A DNA stretch of 63,612 bases, taken from the NCBI GenBank assembly GCA_027618475.1, contig JAQCEJ010000022.1:1-63612 (forward strand). The letters are read 5' to 3'. Shown piece by piece: positions 1 through 9,388 of the stretch. The notes below the pieces were generated by a model. It ran no database searches, had not been told where the DNA came from, and saw only the letters and a program-made list of their open reading frames with translations. How positions within the stretch are numbered: the first letter of the stretch is position 1; each line of letters opens with the position of its first letter. This stretch comes from Planctomycetota bacterium (lineage in GTDB: Bacteria; Planctomycetota; Planctomycetia; Planctomycetales; Planctomycetaceae). The position numbers and the translations under genes are program-made.

Positions 1-91
1 CCCTTCATCAAGGGATATAGACAGTGATCCGAGTAGAAACGGGTCAAATTCTCGCGGTAAACAGTGAATTGTCGAACACGTCCTGGGTCGT

Positions 92-451
92 TCAACCCCA
101 GAACTTTTCGCCATGCCAGTTGACGGCGGGCTGAGTGACGACATCAACGTCGCCATTGACTTGCGTCTTACAGGCAAGTCGCAAGTCCTGTTCATGTCCG
201 AGGCGGGCAAAAAAGGTGATGGGACCGGCAATCAAACGGAACTTTTCCAAAAATCCCTGGCGGTTAACGTTTTCTTCGCCTTTTGTGATCTGCACGCGGC
301 AGCTTGCGCAATGCCCGAATCCATGGCAATTCAAATATTGATGCACACCAGGATACAGAGAAATCCCTGCTTTCAGCGCCTCTTTGCGGAGATTGGCCCC
401 TTGCTGAACTTCGATTGTTTTCTTTTCGTTCACAAATGTCACTTTGGGCAT
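92..451 (-). CDS. [2Fe-2S] ferredoxin
   Basis: Predicted 119-residue [2Fe-2S] ferredoxin, a cytoplasmic electron carrier with no signal peptide. Cys42, Cys48 and Cys51 (motif CHGFGHCASC, spacing C-x5-C-x2-C) plus Cys94 (RLACK) supply the four expected cluster ligands; this spacing is that of adrenodoxin-like rather than plant photosynthetic ferredoxins. Residues about 66-86 form a hydrophobic insert (FRLIAGPITFFARL) between the third and fourth ligand, which could contact a membrane partner; that is inference. The start is put at the ATG at 451 because MPKVTF matches the usual first beta strand; an in-frame start seven codons upstream is possible. It is transcribed away from pepA across a 239-bp gap. 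The redox partner cannot be named. Confidence 0.85.
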   Translation of the reverse strand: MPKVTFVNEKKTIEVQQGANLRKEALKAGISLYPGVHQYLNCHGFGHCASCRVQITKGEENVNRQGFLEKFRLIAGPITFFARLGHEQDLRLACKTQVNGDVDVVTQPAVNWHGEKFWG

Positions 452-690
452 GTAAAATCGTCCTTCAACCATCGGAAAAAGAGAAGTCGCAGATTGACAT
501 CTGACGAAAGATCATAGTTTTTTGCGATGTGAATTTCCAGCATTCCCCTAACGAGATGCCGGAAGATTTCGCAAAGCTTCTCGCGGAAGGGAACGCCGCT
601 TCGCTCAGGTGCGAAATGCGTGTCAGCTTGTTAATCTGTGAATCAGCTTGAATTCCCTCTTCATATTCCACCGCGTGAAAGGATTGTTCT

Positions 691-2187
691 GTGGAGAATC
701 GAGTCGTACACGAGCGTTGGTCGAAAGTAGATGCCGATTGGCTTATCGTTGGATACGGGCAGGATTCATCCTTTACGGGACCGCTCGCCGAACTGGATGA
801 AGACCTCGGCGGAAAACTGCAAAAGCTCAAAGAGCTCGATGACTTCAACGGCAAGCCGGGTGAACTACTCGCCATTCCTGATATAAAAGGACTTACGGCC
901 AAACGCCTGCTGCTGGTCGGACTTGGCAAAGTGGCCGAACTGAATAAGAGTCGCGTTGAGAAAGCCATAATGACCGCTGTCCGCCATGTTAGCGGTCGCG
1001 AAAACATGACGGTGGCCGTCGCTCACTCAAAACTCGGGAAATCGCTCACGAATGCCGACGTCGCATTGATCGTGGGAACTTCGGCCGTTGTTGGCGGCGT
1101 GGGCCAAGGGCTGTATCAGTCGGAAAAAAAGCGATTTCCACTCGCCGGAATATCGTACGTCGCGTCCTCGGCGCGAGAAGCCAAAAGTCTTACGGCATCT
1201 TTACAAAAAGGACTTCTGCTCGGCGAGGCGATGAATATCACCCGCGAACTCGTGAATCGACCTGCGAGTGAAATCTTTCCCGCGACGCTTGCCACTTATG
1301 CCGAGAATGTCGCACGGCAAACCGGACTCGAATGCACAATTCTCGATGAACACGACCTTGTACACGAAAATATGAATTCGCTGCTTGCCGTCGCGCAGGG
1401 GAGTGATCAGCCTCCGCGAATGGTGGTCCTCCGACACCTGAAGGGACCGAAAAACAGCCCCACGTTGGCTCTCGTCGGCAAAGGCGTCACGTTCGATAGC
1501 GGCGGCCTTTCGCTCAAACTGGGCGACAACATGCTGACGATGAAATGCGACATGGCTGGCGCGGCAACGGTTCTCGGCGCAATGTCGGCGATCGCTCGTC
1601 TTGATCTGCCAATCAACGTAATCGGCCTGATGGGCTGCGTCGAAAATATGGTTAACGGAAATTCGTTCAAACTCGGCGATATTCTCACGGCGCGCAACGG
1701 CGTAACGATTGAAGTTCAGAATACCGACGCCGAAGGGAGGTTGGTGCTCGCCGACGTCCTCAGTTACACAGTCGACCAGGGGGCAACGCACATTGTCGAT
1801 ATGGCAACTCTTACAGGGGCATGCGTAGTCGCACTGGGTGAAGACGTCACCGGTGCTTTCACGAACGACCAGGAATTATGCGATCGAATTCTTTCGGCGG
1901 CGGAGGGGACCGGTGAACTTGTCTGGCAGATGCCGATGTTCGACCTTTACGACGAATTGATTAAATGCGATACCGCCGATATCCGCAATGTCGGTGGACG
2001 CTGGGGTGGAGCGATCACCGCAGCGAAATTTCTTGAGCGGTTCGTCGACGGAAAACCGTGGGTACACCTCGACATTGCCGGCCCCAGTTTCGCGTCGAGC
2101 AACAAACCCGCAAGAGAAGGGGGAGCCACCGGTTGTATCGTCCGCACACTGGTTACTCTCGCCGAGAATTTCAATACCAAGTCATGA
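691..2187 (+). CDS. pepA: Leucyl aminopeptidase (M17, PepA family)
   Basis: Cytosolic aminopeptidase of peptidase family M17, which removes N-terminal residues from peptides using two metal ions. At 498 residues it has the normal family length, with a variable N-terminal domain (about 1-180) and the catalytic C-terminal domain. Visible catalytic elements are KGVTFDSGG near residue 264 (metal-binding Lys and Asp), KCDMAGAA (about 285-292) and the family signature NTDAEGRL at 344-351, which carries two metal ligands and the catalytic Arg. The frame begins with GTG at 691 and no better in-frame ATG precedes the conserved region. The next gene starts 182 bp downstream, so it is probably monocistronic. 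No motif residue appears to be lost. Confidence 0.95.
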   Translation: MENRVVHERWSKVDADWLIVGYGQDSSFTGPLAELDEDLGGKLQKLKELDDFNGKPGELLAIPDIKGLTAKRLLLVGLGKVAELNKSRVEKAIMTAVRHVSGRENMTVAVAHSKLGKSLTNADVALIVGTSAVVGGVGQGLYQSEKKRFPLAGISYVASSAREAKSLTASLQKGLLLGEAMNITRELVNRPASEIFPATLATYAENVARQTGLECTILDEHDLVHENMNSLLAVAQGSDQPPRMVVLRHLKGPKNSPTLALVGKGVTFDSGGLSLKLGDNMLTMKCDMAGAATVLGAMSAIARLDLPINVIGLMGCVENMVNGNSFKLGDILTARNGVTIEVQNTDAEGRLVLADVLSYTVDQGATHIVDMATLTGACVVALGEDVTGAFTNDQELCDRILSAAEGTGELVWQMPMFDLYDELIKCDTADIRNVGGRWGGAITAAKFLERFVDGKPWVHLDIAGPSFASSNKPAREGGATGCIVRTLVTLAENFNTKS

Positions 2188-2369
2188 TCCAAGTCCCATA
2201 CGTTTCTTCTCGCCTCGGTGTATCTGATCTTCGGTATGACGCATCACTATTAACTCGTCTGATAAAAGGTCTTTGCTCCGGCACCAAAGTGCCGTAAAAC
2301 TCAGAAAAACTTGCTGTCGCAAACACATTTTCAATCAGAATCCTCAGCATCTGCAAAGGGAGATTCATC

Positions 2370-3674
2370 ATGCACGCAAAACCTGATCAATTTCGCGTCT
2401 ATTTCGCTTTACTCTCATTGGTGCTGGTGAATTCGTTTTTCGGAACAGACATGAATGTGTGGGCCGGAGAAGATTTGAAGCTCCGAATTTCTGCCGGTGA
2501 ACACGATCGTGCCGCATCACCAGTTTCGACCGTGATCATCCTCCCCTCCGATTTTGGCACCGAAATCGTCGCAGAAGCCAAGACGGCCGACGGCAACGTG
2601 ATCGCCGCGCAAGTCACCGGTTTGTCGCTACTCGACAAAGAGATCGATGTTGAAGAAGGTTTTACGGCCTATCGATTGTGGCTCGATGCACCGGCGATCG
2701 CTGCGGGTCAATCGTTGGATGTGATCGTGACCAAAGTTGAACCCGGGTCAATCGACAATGCAATCGAGGGATTCCATTGGCAAGACGAAGCGGGGCAACA
2801 TACCGACCTGTTCTATGGCGAACGCGCGGTAATGCGATACCAATACGCCGCATACGTCAGTGAGGATGACAAACGCGATCTGAACAACAAGCCCTTTCAT
2901 CATCTGTTCGATTCGTCGGGAAAACTGCTCGTGACGAAAGGCTCGGGAGGGTTTTACACGCACCATCAGGGGTTGTTTTACGGATTCACGCGCATCACCC
3001 GTGACGGAATGACGAGCAACTTGTGGTATTGCCACGACGGCGAATATCAATCGCATGAAGAAGTTCTTGAAGAAATATCAGGACCGGTCATGGGACGACA
3101 TCGCGTTCGTATCACATGGCGAAATCAGCAAGGCGAACCGCTTTGCAACGAAATTCGCGAGATGACAGCGTTTCACGCTGAAGGGGGCACGCTCGTGCAG
3201 TTTGCATCGACGTTGTCGTCCGCCGGCGGCACACTCATCCTCGACGGCGACCCGCAGCACGCCGGTTTTCAGTTTCGCGCCGCCGATGAGGTTGCCGTTC
3301 GTGAGAAAGAAAATTTGACGTATTATCTTCGCGTCGACGGAAAAGGAACGGGGGGCGAAACACGCAATTATCCTGACGATCCCAGCATGAAGGATTTGCC
3401 GTGGAATGCCATGTCCTTCGTGCTTGGTGAGCGGTGGTTTACCGCAGTCTATCTCGATCACCCGCAGAATCCGAAACCTTCGTTTTATTCCGAACGAACC
3501 TACGGACGATTCGGCTCGTGGTTTGGTACACAGACGCTTGAGGAAGAAGGACCACCAGTCGCCATCACGTACCGAATCTGGTTGCAGGACGGAGAGATGA
3601 CAGTCGATGCGGCTCAAGCCCTGTCAAACAACTTTGCGACGCCTCCAAAAGTCGAGATGGTCAACGCGAAGTAA
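2370..3674 (+). CDS. Secreted DUF6807 / 'PmoA-like' family protein
   Basis: 434-residue exported protein with an N-terminal hydrophobic signal (about residues 10-30, FALLSLVLVNSFF). Segments such as KPFHHLFDSSGKL, FYTHHQGLFYGF and DPQHAGFQFRA are typical of the DUF6807 family common in planctomycetes and often labelled 'PmoA' in databases. That label is a naming artefact: nothing here resembles the membrane methane monooxygenase subunit. The histidine-rich HHQG and QHAGF motifs could form an active or metal site, but no activity is established that I can name. Start ATG at 2370 follows aaagggag with good spacing. The neighbours (pepA upstream, sixA convergent downstream) do not suggest a pathway. 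Confidence 0.75.
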   Translation: MHAKPDQFRVYFALLSLVLVNSFFGTDMNVWAGEDLKLRISAGEHDRAASPVSTVIILPSDFGTEIVAEAKTADGNVIAAQVTGLSLLDKEIDVEEGFTAYRLWLDAPAIAAGQSLDVIVTKVEPGSIDNAIEGFHWQDEAGQHTDLFYGERAVMRYQYAAYVSEDDKRDLNNKPFHHLFDSSGKLLVTKGSGGFYTHHQGLFYGFTRITRDGMTSNLWYCHDGEYQSHEEVLEEISGPVMGRHRVRITWRNQQGEPLCNEIREMTAFHAEGGTLVQFASTLSSAGGTLILDGDPQHAGFQFRAADEVAVREKENLTYYLRVDGKGTGGETRNYPDDPSMKDLPWNAMSFVLGERWFTAVYLDHPQNPKPSFYSERTYGRFGSWFGTQTLEEEGPPVAITYRIWLQDGEMTVDAAQALSNNFATPPKVEMVNAK

Positions 3675-3695
3675 ACGACGACCACCCACTGAAGT

Positions 3696-4187
3696 TCAAT
3701 CGATTTCCTTCGGCCGCCAGATCGCAGATGATTTGCATCGGGTGCTAACCGAGAGATCGCTCCACTGCGCGATGTCGTAGTCGAAAGAAGCGATGGCCGC
3801 CGTCGGCATTTTTTCGTCGCGATCGAGTAACAAGGCGACAAGTGACTCCATCCCCGGGTTGTGTCCGACCAACAGCAAGACGTCGACATCGCAGGGTTGC
3901 TGATGAATGACGTCCAGCATTTTTTCGGGAAAGGCGTGATACAGCGCTTCAGTCACAACCACAGGAATATCGTCGTCGAACGATTTCACCACCAGTTCTG
4001 CCGTTGACCTGGCGCGAACGGCAGAGGATGTTACCACGCGTTGAGGCAAGTGCTTCGTTTTCTTGATGAATTTCCCCATGCGCGGTGCATCGCGCCGGCC
4101 TCGATGATTTAAGGGACGCTCATGATCGGGAAGTGATGTGTCGTCCCAGCTCGATTTCGCATGTCTCATCAATAGCAGGGTTTTCAT
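3696..4187 (-). CDS. sixA: SixA-like phosphohistidine phosphatase
   Basis: 163-residue member of the histidine phosphatase superfamily, closest in architecture to the small SixA phosphohistidine phosphatases. The catalytic RHA motif lies at residues 8-10 (LLMRHAKSSW), followed by DHERPLNHRGRRDA (about 20-33), which is highly characteristic of SixA proteins. The second catalytic histidine is in LLVGHNPGM near residue 104. In the family the first His is transiently phosphorylated. Start ATG at 4187 is preceded by a purine-rich stretch and aligns with known N-termini; an upstream extension to 4259 lacks family similarity. The 3' end converges on the DUF6807 gene at a 21-bp gap. Its phosphorelay or metabolic target is unknown. 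Confidence 0.88.
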   Translation of the reverse strand: MKTLLLMRHAKSSWDDTSLPDHERPLNHRGRRDAPRMGKFIKKTKHLPQRVVTSSAVRARSTAELVVKSFDDDIPVVVTEALYHAFPEKMLDVIHQQPCDVDVLLLVGHNPGMESLVALLLDRDEKMPTAAIASFDYDIAQWSDLSVSTRCKSSAIWRPKEID

Positions 4188-4296
4188 TCCTTCATTCTCT
4201 TTCCAGATAACAATCGGATAGGAATTCTCCTGCTCACATTCGACACGACACCAGATCACTATGCGGCGATTGATTCATCCGACTCTCGACGAACTA

Positions 4297-4417
4297 CCCG
4301 TTGAAAATGAGGGATGAGCATAATATGTGTTCCACAGGTGGCTTGTTCATTCATGTTTTTCTGATGTCTCACAACCACACTGCCGGACAAGCCGGCAGTG
4401 CCACCATATTCAACGGG
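4297..4417. repeat. Palindromic dispersed element, family A, copy 1
   Basis: 121-bp element bounded by a perfect 9-bp terminal inverted repeat (cccgttgaa at 4297-4305, ttcaacggg at 4409-4417). Inside, ggtggc (4337-4342) pairs with gccacc (4400-4405), and cactgccgg (4378-4386) pairs with ccggcagtg (4392-4400) around a 5-nt loop. A near-identical copy lies at 26389-26514. It sits just past the 3' end of the PQQ-propeller gene, where its hairpin could also act as a terminator. No coding capacity. Confidence 0.8.
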
Positions 4418-4441
4418 CTCCTAAGAGATATACGAGCCGAA

Positions 4442-6094
4442 CTACTTTCCGATCGAAATCAAATGCGAATCTGTCCGGAAGATGATCTGACCGTCAAGCA
4501 CCGCGGGAGTCGCGAATATGGTTTCTGCAAGATCGTTTTCTGCGATCGCTTCGAATTGATCACCGGCCCGGAAAATCGTCGTCAGTCCTTCTTCACTCGT
4601 GATCAAGATACTGTCGCCAATGACCAGCGGAGACATCGAGAACTTGCCTCGCAGGCGCGTCTGCCACAACGTCTCTCCGGTCGCGGCTTCAAAGCAGGTG
4701 AGAATGCCCATATCATTGGCCTGAAAGAGCATTCCATTGGCAAAGGCGGGTGACGGAACGTGGGCAGCGATGCGCTGCTTATTCCAGAAAAGATGGGTTT
4801 TACTGATATCTCCTGTTCCTCCTGGACGGATCGCGAGCAAGGGGCCAACTCGCCCCGAAGCCGAAAAAATCAATCCGTTTCCGATGACGGGGGTCGGAAC
4901 GGCTTCGACCGACGATCCGTTGACACGCCAAATTTCAACACCGGTCGCCGGGTCGTAGCCGATGACCGTGTTCGATCCGTTATAGATCAGCTCGTCATGA
5001 TCATCGACTCGCACCACCACCGGAGTCGACCAGCAGACCGAGCGGGGCCGTTGTTGTTGCCAGACGATTTCTCCGTTCTTCTTGTCGCACGCGACCATCA
5101 GCGAATCCTGCTGATTCTGATCTTGCATGACGATCACCAGGTCACGATAGAGCACGGGACTTGTCCCTGGTCCGTGTGCCATTTGGAATAGTCCCAGATT
5201 CTTCTGCCAAACCGTGTTGCCGTCGAAGTCGCAACAGATCAATCCCGCATTACCGAACAACGCATAGACGTGTTCGCCGTCGGTTACAGGAGTCGACGTG
5301 GCATATGTATTTTTCCAGTACAACGGCTCGGTCATTTCAGGTCGGGGTGCAACGGCTTCCCAGAGCAGTTGGCCGTCGGTTCGCGAATAACACAGCAGTG
5401 CGCGATCTTGTCGATCGTTCATCTCGGCGGTCACGAAGATCTTGTCGTCCCATACGATGGGCGAACTGTTCCCCCGTCCGGGGAGTTCGATCTTCCAGGC
5501 GATGTTTTCGGTGACGGACCATTTCTGAGGAACATTTTCGGCGTAAACCGTTCCTTGTCCGCTGGGACCGCGAAACCTCGGCCACTGCGTTTCGGAACCG
5601 GGAGCCGGCAACAACACACGCACCGATGTCTCGGGCAGCGTATCTGTCGCCACGGCACTCGATTCAAGCAGTGGTTCCAACACTTTGTCCAGGTTTTCGA
5701 GATCGAAAGGGGGTTTGACGTTACGCTTGGCATATTCCGAAAGCATGAGTTCCAGAAAGTTATGTGCAACGTCGCGGCGACGTTTGTATGCCGCTTTCAG
5801 CATAGGGTCGGCGTCGATTTTGTCGATTCCGCCATGTTTGCGTGCGAACGCCAGAAAATTATCCGGAGCCGCCACTCGTTGCCATTCGGCAGCGAGATCG
5901 GTCGGAATCATCGTTTCGAGAACTCGTTGATAATCTTCACTATTTAGATCCCGTTCGAGAACAGCCTGTTCGCGGTGAAGCGGGAATTCTTCTTCAGATT
6001 TGTCGTCAGCAACAACGACAGAGACGAACAATGAGGCCATAAACCCAAACAGTATACTTAAACATTTCACGAATTCGATTTTTTTAATGTCCAT
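4442..6094 (-). CDS. Secreted PQQ-like beta-propeller repeat protein
   Basis: 550-residue protein with an N-terminal signal peptide (hydrophobic core FGFMASLFVSVVV, about 14-28). An alpha-helical region (about 35-165) precedes an outer-membrane-assembly/quinoprotein-like beta-propeller (about 170-550). Repeated blade motifs include WPRFRGPSGQG, ENIAWKIELPGRGNSSPIV, DGQLLWEA, GEIVWQQ, TGVEIWRV and TGETLWQT. In planctomycetes this architecture is very common and usually unassigned. True PQQ dehydrogenases carry disulfide and calcium ligands that I cannot identify here, so enzymatic activity is uncertain and a scaffold or binding role is equally possible. The ATG at 6094 has AAGG eight bases upstream. 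Repeat element A lies immediately beyond the stop codon. Confidence 0.85.
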   Translation of the reverse strand: MDIKKIEFVKCLSILFGFMASLFVSVVVADDKSEEEFPLHREQAVLERDLNSEDYQRVLETMIPTDLAAEWQRVAAPDNFLAFARKHGGIDKIDADPMLKAAYKRRRDVAHNFLELMLSEYAKRNVKPPFDLENLDKVLEPLLESSAVATDTLPETSVRVLLPAPGSETQWPRFRGPSGQGTVYAENVPQKWSVTENIAWKIELPGRGNSSPIVWDDKIFVTAEMNDRQDRALLCYSRTDGQLLWEAVAPRPEMTEPLYWKNTYATSTPVTDGEHVYALFGNAGLICCDFDGNTVWQKNLGLFQMAHGPGTSPVLYRDLVIVMQDQNQQDSLMVACDKKNGEIVWQQQRPRSVCWSTPVVVRVDDHDELIYNGSNTVIGYDPATGVEIWRVNGSSVEAVPTPVIGNGLIFSASGRVGPLLAIRPGGTGDISKTHLFWNKQRIAAHVPSPAFANGMLFQANDMGILTCFEAATGETLWQTRLRGKFSMSPLVIGDSILITSEEGLTTIFRAGDQFEAIAENDLAETIFATPAVLDGQIIFRTDSHLISIGK

Positions 6095-6412
6095 CACTTA
6101 AACCTTATCAAGCAGATGATAGTCCCGGCTCCGCGTTCAACTCGATCTTCGGAAGATGGCCTCATTTTTATGACGATTCACAATTGACGATGAAAGACGA
6201 CACAGACGATCTCCGTTGAAGAATTTTCGTAATGAGGACGCGCCGCCGCATTCGACATCATAACGGCGTTCGAGTACACTTTGTACGAATATCGATTTCG
6301 TTCAAAATACCACAGTAACCGAACGCCAAGATCCCGGCAACCCGCGTGATGAAAGTGCAAAGTCGGTCGCTGTCGGCGTGATTGCCTGCCACCAAATATC
6401 CTGTGAGAGAAT
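6095..6412. other. Divergent intergenic region
   Basis: 318 bp between the outward-facing PQQ-propeller and ftr genes. It must hold both promoters; I see no convincing paired -35/-10 boxes, RNA gene, riboswitch-like fold or conserved repeat in it. Confidence 0.5.
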
Positions 6413-7336
6413 ATGAATTCTGTTGCGACGAATGAACCGCTCAAGATTGGCCGTGTCGATATTGTCGACACGTTTGCCGAGGCGTTTCCCATTGTCGGGA
6501 CACGTTTGATCGTTACGGCACACAATTATGCCTGGGCAAGAACGGCCGCCAGCGAATTCTGCGGTGATGCCAGCAGCGTGATCGCCTGCGATTGCGAAGC
6601 GGCTGTCGAGCGAAAACTTACCGAAGCCGAGACCCCCGATGGCCGTCCCGGTGTCAGCATTCTTGCTTTTGCATTCTCTCGCGATGCTTTAGGGAAAGCG
6701 ATGGCCCGCCGGGTGGGACAATCGATTCTGACCTGCCCGACTACGGCCTGTTTCAACGGGTTATTCGATATCCCCAAGGATAAGCAAATCAGCGTCGGGG
6801 GTCAGATCCGCTTCTTTGGCGATGGTTTTCAAGGTTCGAAAAAACTAGATGGTCGCCGGTTTTGGCGCATTCCCGTGATGGACGGTGAGTTTATTTGTGA
6901 AGACAAATTCGGCACCCTCAAGGGGGTTGCCGGCGGAAACATCTTAATCATGGGTGAGTCGTCATTAGCAGCTCTCAAAGCGGCTGAAGTGGCCGCACGG
7001 GCCATGAGGGCGGTTCCTGATATTGCGTTGCCATTTCCCGGCGGCATCGTGCGCAGCGGCAGCAAGGTCGGATCGCGTTACAAGAAACTACCTGCCAGCA
7101 CCAACGACGCCTATTGCCCGTCATTGCGAGGACAAACGAAATCGTCGATCTCGCAAGACGTCGAAGGCGTTTATGAAATCGTCATCGACGGCCTGACTTC
7201 AGAAGCCGTGCAAGCTGCCATGAAAGCCGGTCTGCACGCCGCCGCTGGGCAGCCTGGCGTGCTGCAAATCTCCGCCGGCAACTACGGCGGCAAGCTCGGC
7301 CCGTTCCATTATCATCTGCGTGAGTTGATCGATTGA
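6413..7336 (+). CDS. ftr: Formylmethanofuran--tetrahydromethanopterin formyltransferase
   Basis: 307-residue Ftr/FhcD protein. It transfers the formyl group between methanofuran and tetrahydromethanopterin in the H4MPT-linked C1 pathway used for formaldehyde oxidation in methylotrophs and found in many planctomycetes. Recognisable family segments are DTFAEAFPI (about 19-27), TCPTTACFNG (about 108-117), FFGDGFQGSKKL, FICEDKFG and the C-terminal SAGNYGGKLGPFHYHL. Length matches characterised Ftr (about 300). Cytoplasmic. The start ATG at 6413 is preceded by gagaga. The stop overlaps the TTG start of the next gene by 3 bp, suggesting translational coupling. The other fhc and mch/mtd genes are not in this window, so the pathway must be completed elsewhere. 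Confidence 0.95.
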   Translation: MNSVATNEPLKIGRVDIVDTFAEAFPIVGTRLIVTAHNYAWARTAASEFCGDASSVIACDCEAAVERKLTEAETPDGRPGVSILAFAFSRDALGKAMARRVGQSILTCPTTACFNGLFDIPKDKQISVGGQIRFFGDGFQGSKKLDGRRFWRIPVMDGEFICEDKFGTLKGVAGGNILIMGESSLAALKAAEVAARAMRAVPDIALPFPGGIVRSGSKVGSRYKKLPASTNDAYCPSLRGQTKSSISQDVEGVYEIVIDGLTSEAVQAAMKAGLHAAAGQPGVLQISAGNYGGKLGPFHYHLRELID

Positions 7337-9318
7337 GCGGACACAATTCCCTATCAGCCTCGGCGACACAACACTCCCTCTGCGAGAGAGTCGCGACCGT
7401 TATCGTGCTCGCCGTCACATCGGGAATAACGTTCGCCGCCGTAATGCAGACCGAACCGCTGCAAAGTGCAAACGACCGTTCGCGGTGGTGTACCGTATGG
7501 TCGCTCGTCGAGCGCGGGACATATTCGATTGACGAAATCGTCTCTGTCAATAGCTGGGATACGATCGACAAAGTCCGGCACGAAGGACACATTTACTCAA
7601 GCAAACCGCCGTTCTTATCGACATTGATCGCTGGTGTCGTTATTCCTGTTCAATCGATGACCGGCTGGAGTTTCAAGACGAATTTTCTCGCGTTAACCCG
7701 GACGGTATTAGTCCTGTTCAATGTCTTACCGATGTTGTTTGTGCTGGCCCTCTGGATGAATTTGCTGCGCGAGTATTCGTCGTCGACATTTACGCGATTC
7801 TTTCTGCTCGCAACGGCCGCATTGGGAACATTGATTTCACCATTTCTGCTGACACTCAGCAATCACGCCCCGGCAGCGATCGGAATGTTCGTCTCACTGT
7901 ACGGCATACTGCGAATTCATTCGGCGAGTCGAAATCAACAACAAACGCACGGAGCATGGTTCGCCATCGTTGGCTTTTCAGCGGCGTGGACCTGTTGTCT
8001 CGAACTCCCCGCTGCGATTTGGGGCCTGTGGTCTTTTATCTGGCTCGCGAAACTCGACTCTCGCCGCACGTGTGTGTGGTACATCCCTGCGGCCCTTGTT
8101 CCCTTGGGATTTTTCTTCGCGACGAACATCATCTGCACCGGAGACATCAAACCATTTTATCTGTCGTACGGAACCGAAAAATATGTCTTCGAGGCCGACG
8201 GCATTCCCAGCTATTGGGCCGACCCGAAAGGGCTCGATACTAATGCGGATTCGTTCGGCGTCTATCTGATACATTGCCTCGTCGGACATCATGGCATTTT
8301 TTCGTTAACACCGGTGTTCCTGCTGATGATCCCCGGGTGGCTATTCGCCATCAGAAAGTCGACTAACGACGACACTCTAAAACCACTGATTCAGACCGGC
8401 GGAGTCATTACGCTGATCGTACTCGCGTTTTATCTCACCCGATTCGACAACTACAATTACGGCGGCAACAGCGTGGCACTGCGCTGGCTGTTGTGGCTGA
8501 TCCCTTTCTGGTTGGTCACGCTGATTCCTGTGCTCGACACCTTCGGAGATCGACGCAGGTTCCAGATTTTTGCGACGATCTTGCTCACGGTTTCGACATA
8601 TTCGGCATGGTCAGCGTGGCCGAACCCGTGGCAGCATCCGTGGTTGTTCACGCTGATGGACGACGCCGGCTGGCTCGATCAATACCGTGAAGTTCCACCG
8701 CTGTTCGAGAAGCCGTTGACGTCGTGGATTCGCTCGCTCCCCAACGTCACTGACGAGAAATCACCCCCGTGGATCGAACTCACTTCGGTGACGCCGCGCG
8801 GAACAATCGTCAAACGAAAATTAACCGGACACGGCACAACGCAGATCAACGGCGAGCCGTTGTATCATCTCGAAATTCACGATTCGTCGTTATCGGGGAC
8901 GTTGCGAGAACAGAATTTCTACATCGATATCGCATCGTTCGAACGGGGTGATCCCCCCGACAAATTCATAGTGTGGCCGGAAGGAAGCGACCTCTCGCGG
9001 CCACGTAAAATGCAAATGGCCTATTTCCAGGGTTTGCCGCATTCTCGGACTTTTCGTCCCGGCCTGATTAGCTATCTCAAATTACCCGCACCGATCAACG
9101 GCGTGCGCACGCAGCGTGCCGCCTCGCAAGTCGACCTCAAATACAACAATGGGACAGCCCGGCGATTTCGCTGCGATCTCTGGCTCGCCGACGAGATTCC
9201 CTTTGGCATCGCCCAGATCGAGACGACCGTCTCCGACCCACGACGCGGCGACATTCTGCTGAAAGAACGCTGGACCGTCACCGCCACCAGTTTAAAGTCG
9301 CCTGAGAAGAATCCTTAA
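7333..9318 (+). CDS. Large polytopic membrane protein, glycosyltransferase-39-like topology
   Basis: 661-residue integral membrane protein. At least eight hydrophobic helices are evident (for example around 21-37, 90-110, 125-150, 155-175, 200-220, 245-265, 320-340, 355-375 and 390-405), followed by a soluble C-terminal domain of about 230 residues. A large periplasmic loop after helix 1 (about 38-88) is reminiscent of GT-C or PMT-type mannosyltransferases, but I see no secure catalytic Asp-Glu pair, so the assignment is only topological. The proposed start is TTG at 7333, overlapping the ftr stop (ttga); the next in-frame ATG would delete the first membrane helix. Coupling to ftr suggests shared expression, though a functional link to C1 metabolism is not obvious. 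Confidence 0.75.
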   Translation: MSGHNSLSASATQHSLCERVATVIVLAVTSGITFAAVMQTEPLQSANDRSRWCTVWSLVERGTYSIDEIVSVNSWDTIDKVRHEGHIYSSKPPFLSTLIAGVVIPVQSMTGWSFKTNFLALTRTVLVLFNVLPMLFVLALWMNLLREYSSSTFTRFFLLATAALGTLISPFLLTLSNHAPAAIGMFVSLYGILRIHSASRNQQQTHGAWFAIVGFSAAWTCCLELPAAIWGLWSFIWLAKLDSRRTCVWYIPAALVPLGFFFATNIICTGDIKPFYLSYGTEKYVFEADGIPSYWADPKGLDTNADSFGVYLIHCLVGHHGIFSLTPVFLLMIPGWLFAIRKSTNDDTLKPLIQTGGVITLIVLAFYLTRFDNYNYGGNSVALRWLLWLIPFWLVTLIPVLDTFGDRRRFQIFATILLTVSTYSAWSAWPNPWQHPWLFTLMDDAGWLDQYREVPPLFEKPLTSWIRSLPNVTDEKSPPWIELTSVTPRGTIVKRKLTGHGTTQINGEPLYHLEIHDSSLSGTLREQNFYIDIASFERGDPPDKFIVWPEGSDLSRPRKMQMAYFQGLPHSRTFRPGLISYLKLPAPINGVRTQRAASQVDLKYNNGTARRFRCDLWLADEIPFGIAQIETTVSDPRRGDILLKERWTVTATSLKSPEKNP

Positions 9319-9388
9319 CGTCAAATCCCCTTTCGAAGCCGTGCGCCCCTTACGTATAATGAACGGGTCACTGGAAAGGGAACCTGGT

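Noticed and set aside
465-1007. Long open frame antisense to pepA
   Set aside because: Ser/Pro-rich translation with no family resemblance, explained by codon bias of the real gene on the other strand.
2370-3674. Particulate methane monooxygenase subunit A
   Set aside because: The 'PmoA' label of the DUF6807 family is a database artefact; this is a soluble exported protein without PmoA membrane helices.
9352-9360. Promoter with TATAAT box upstream of the PSCyt1 gene
   Set aside because: The -10 hexamer is good, but the sequence at -35 matches consensus at only about half of its positions, so it is mentioned only under the gene.
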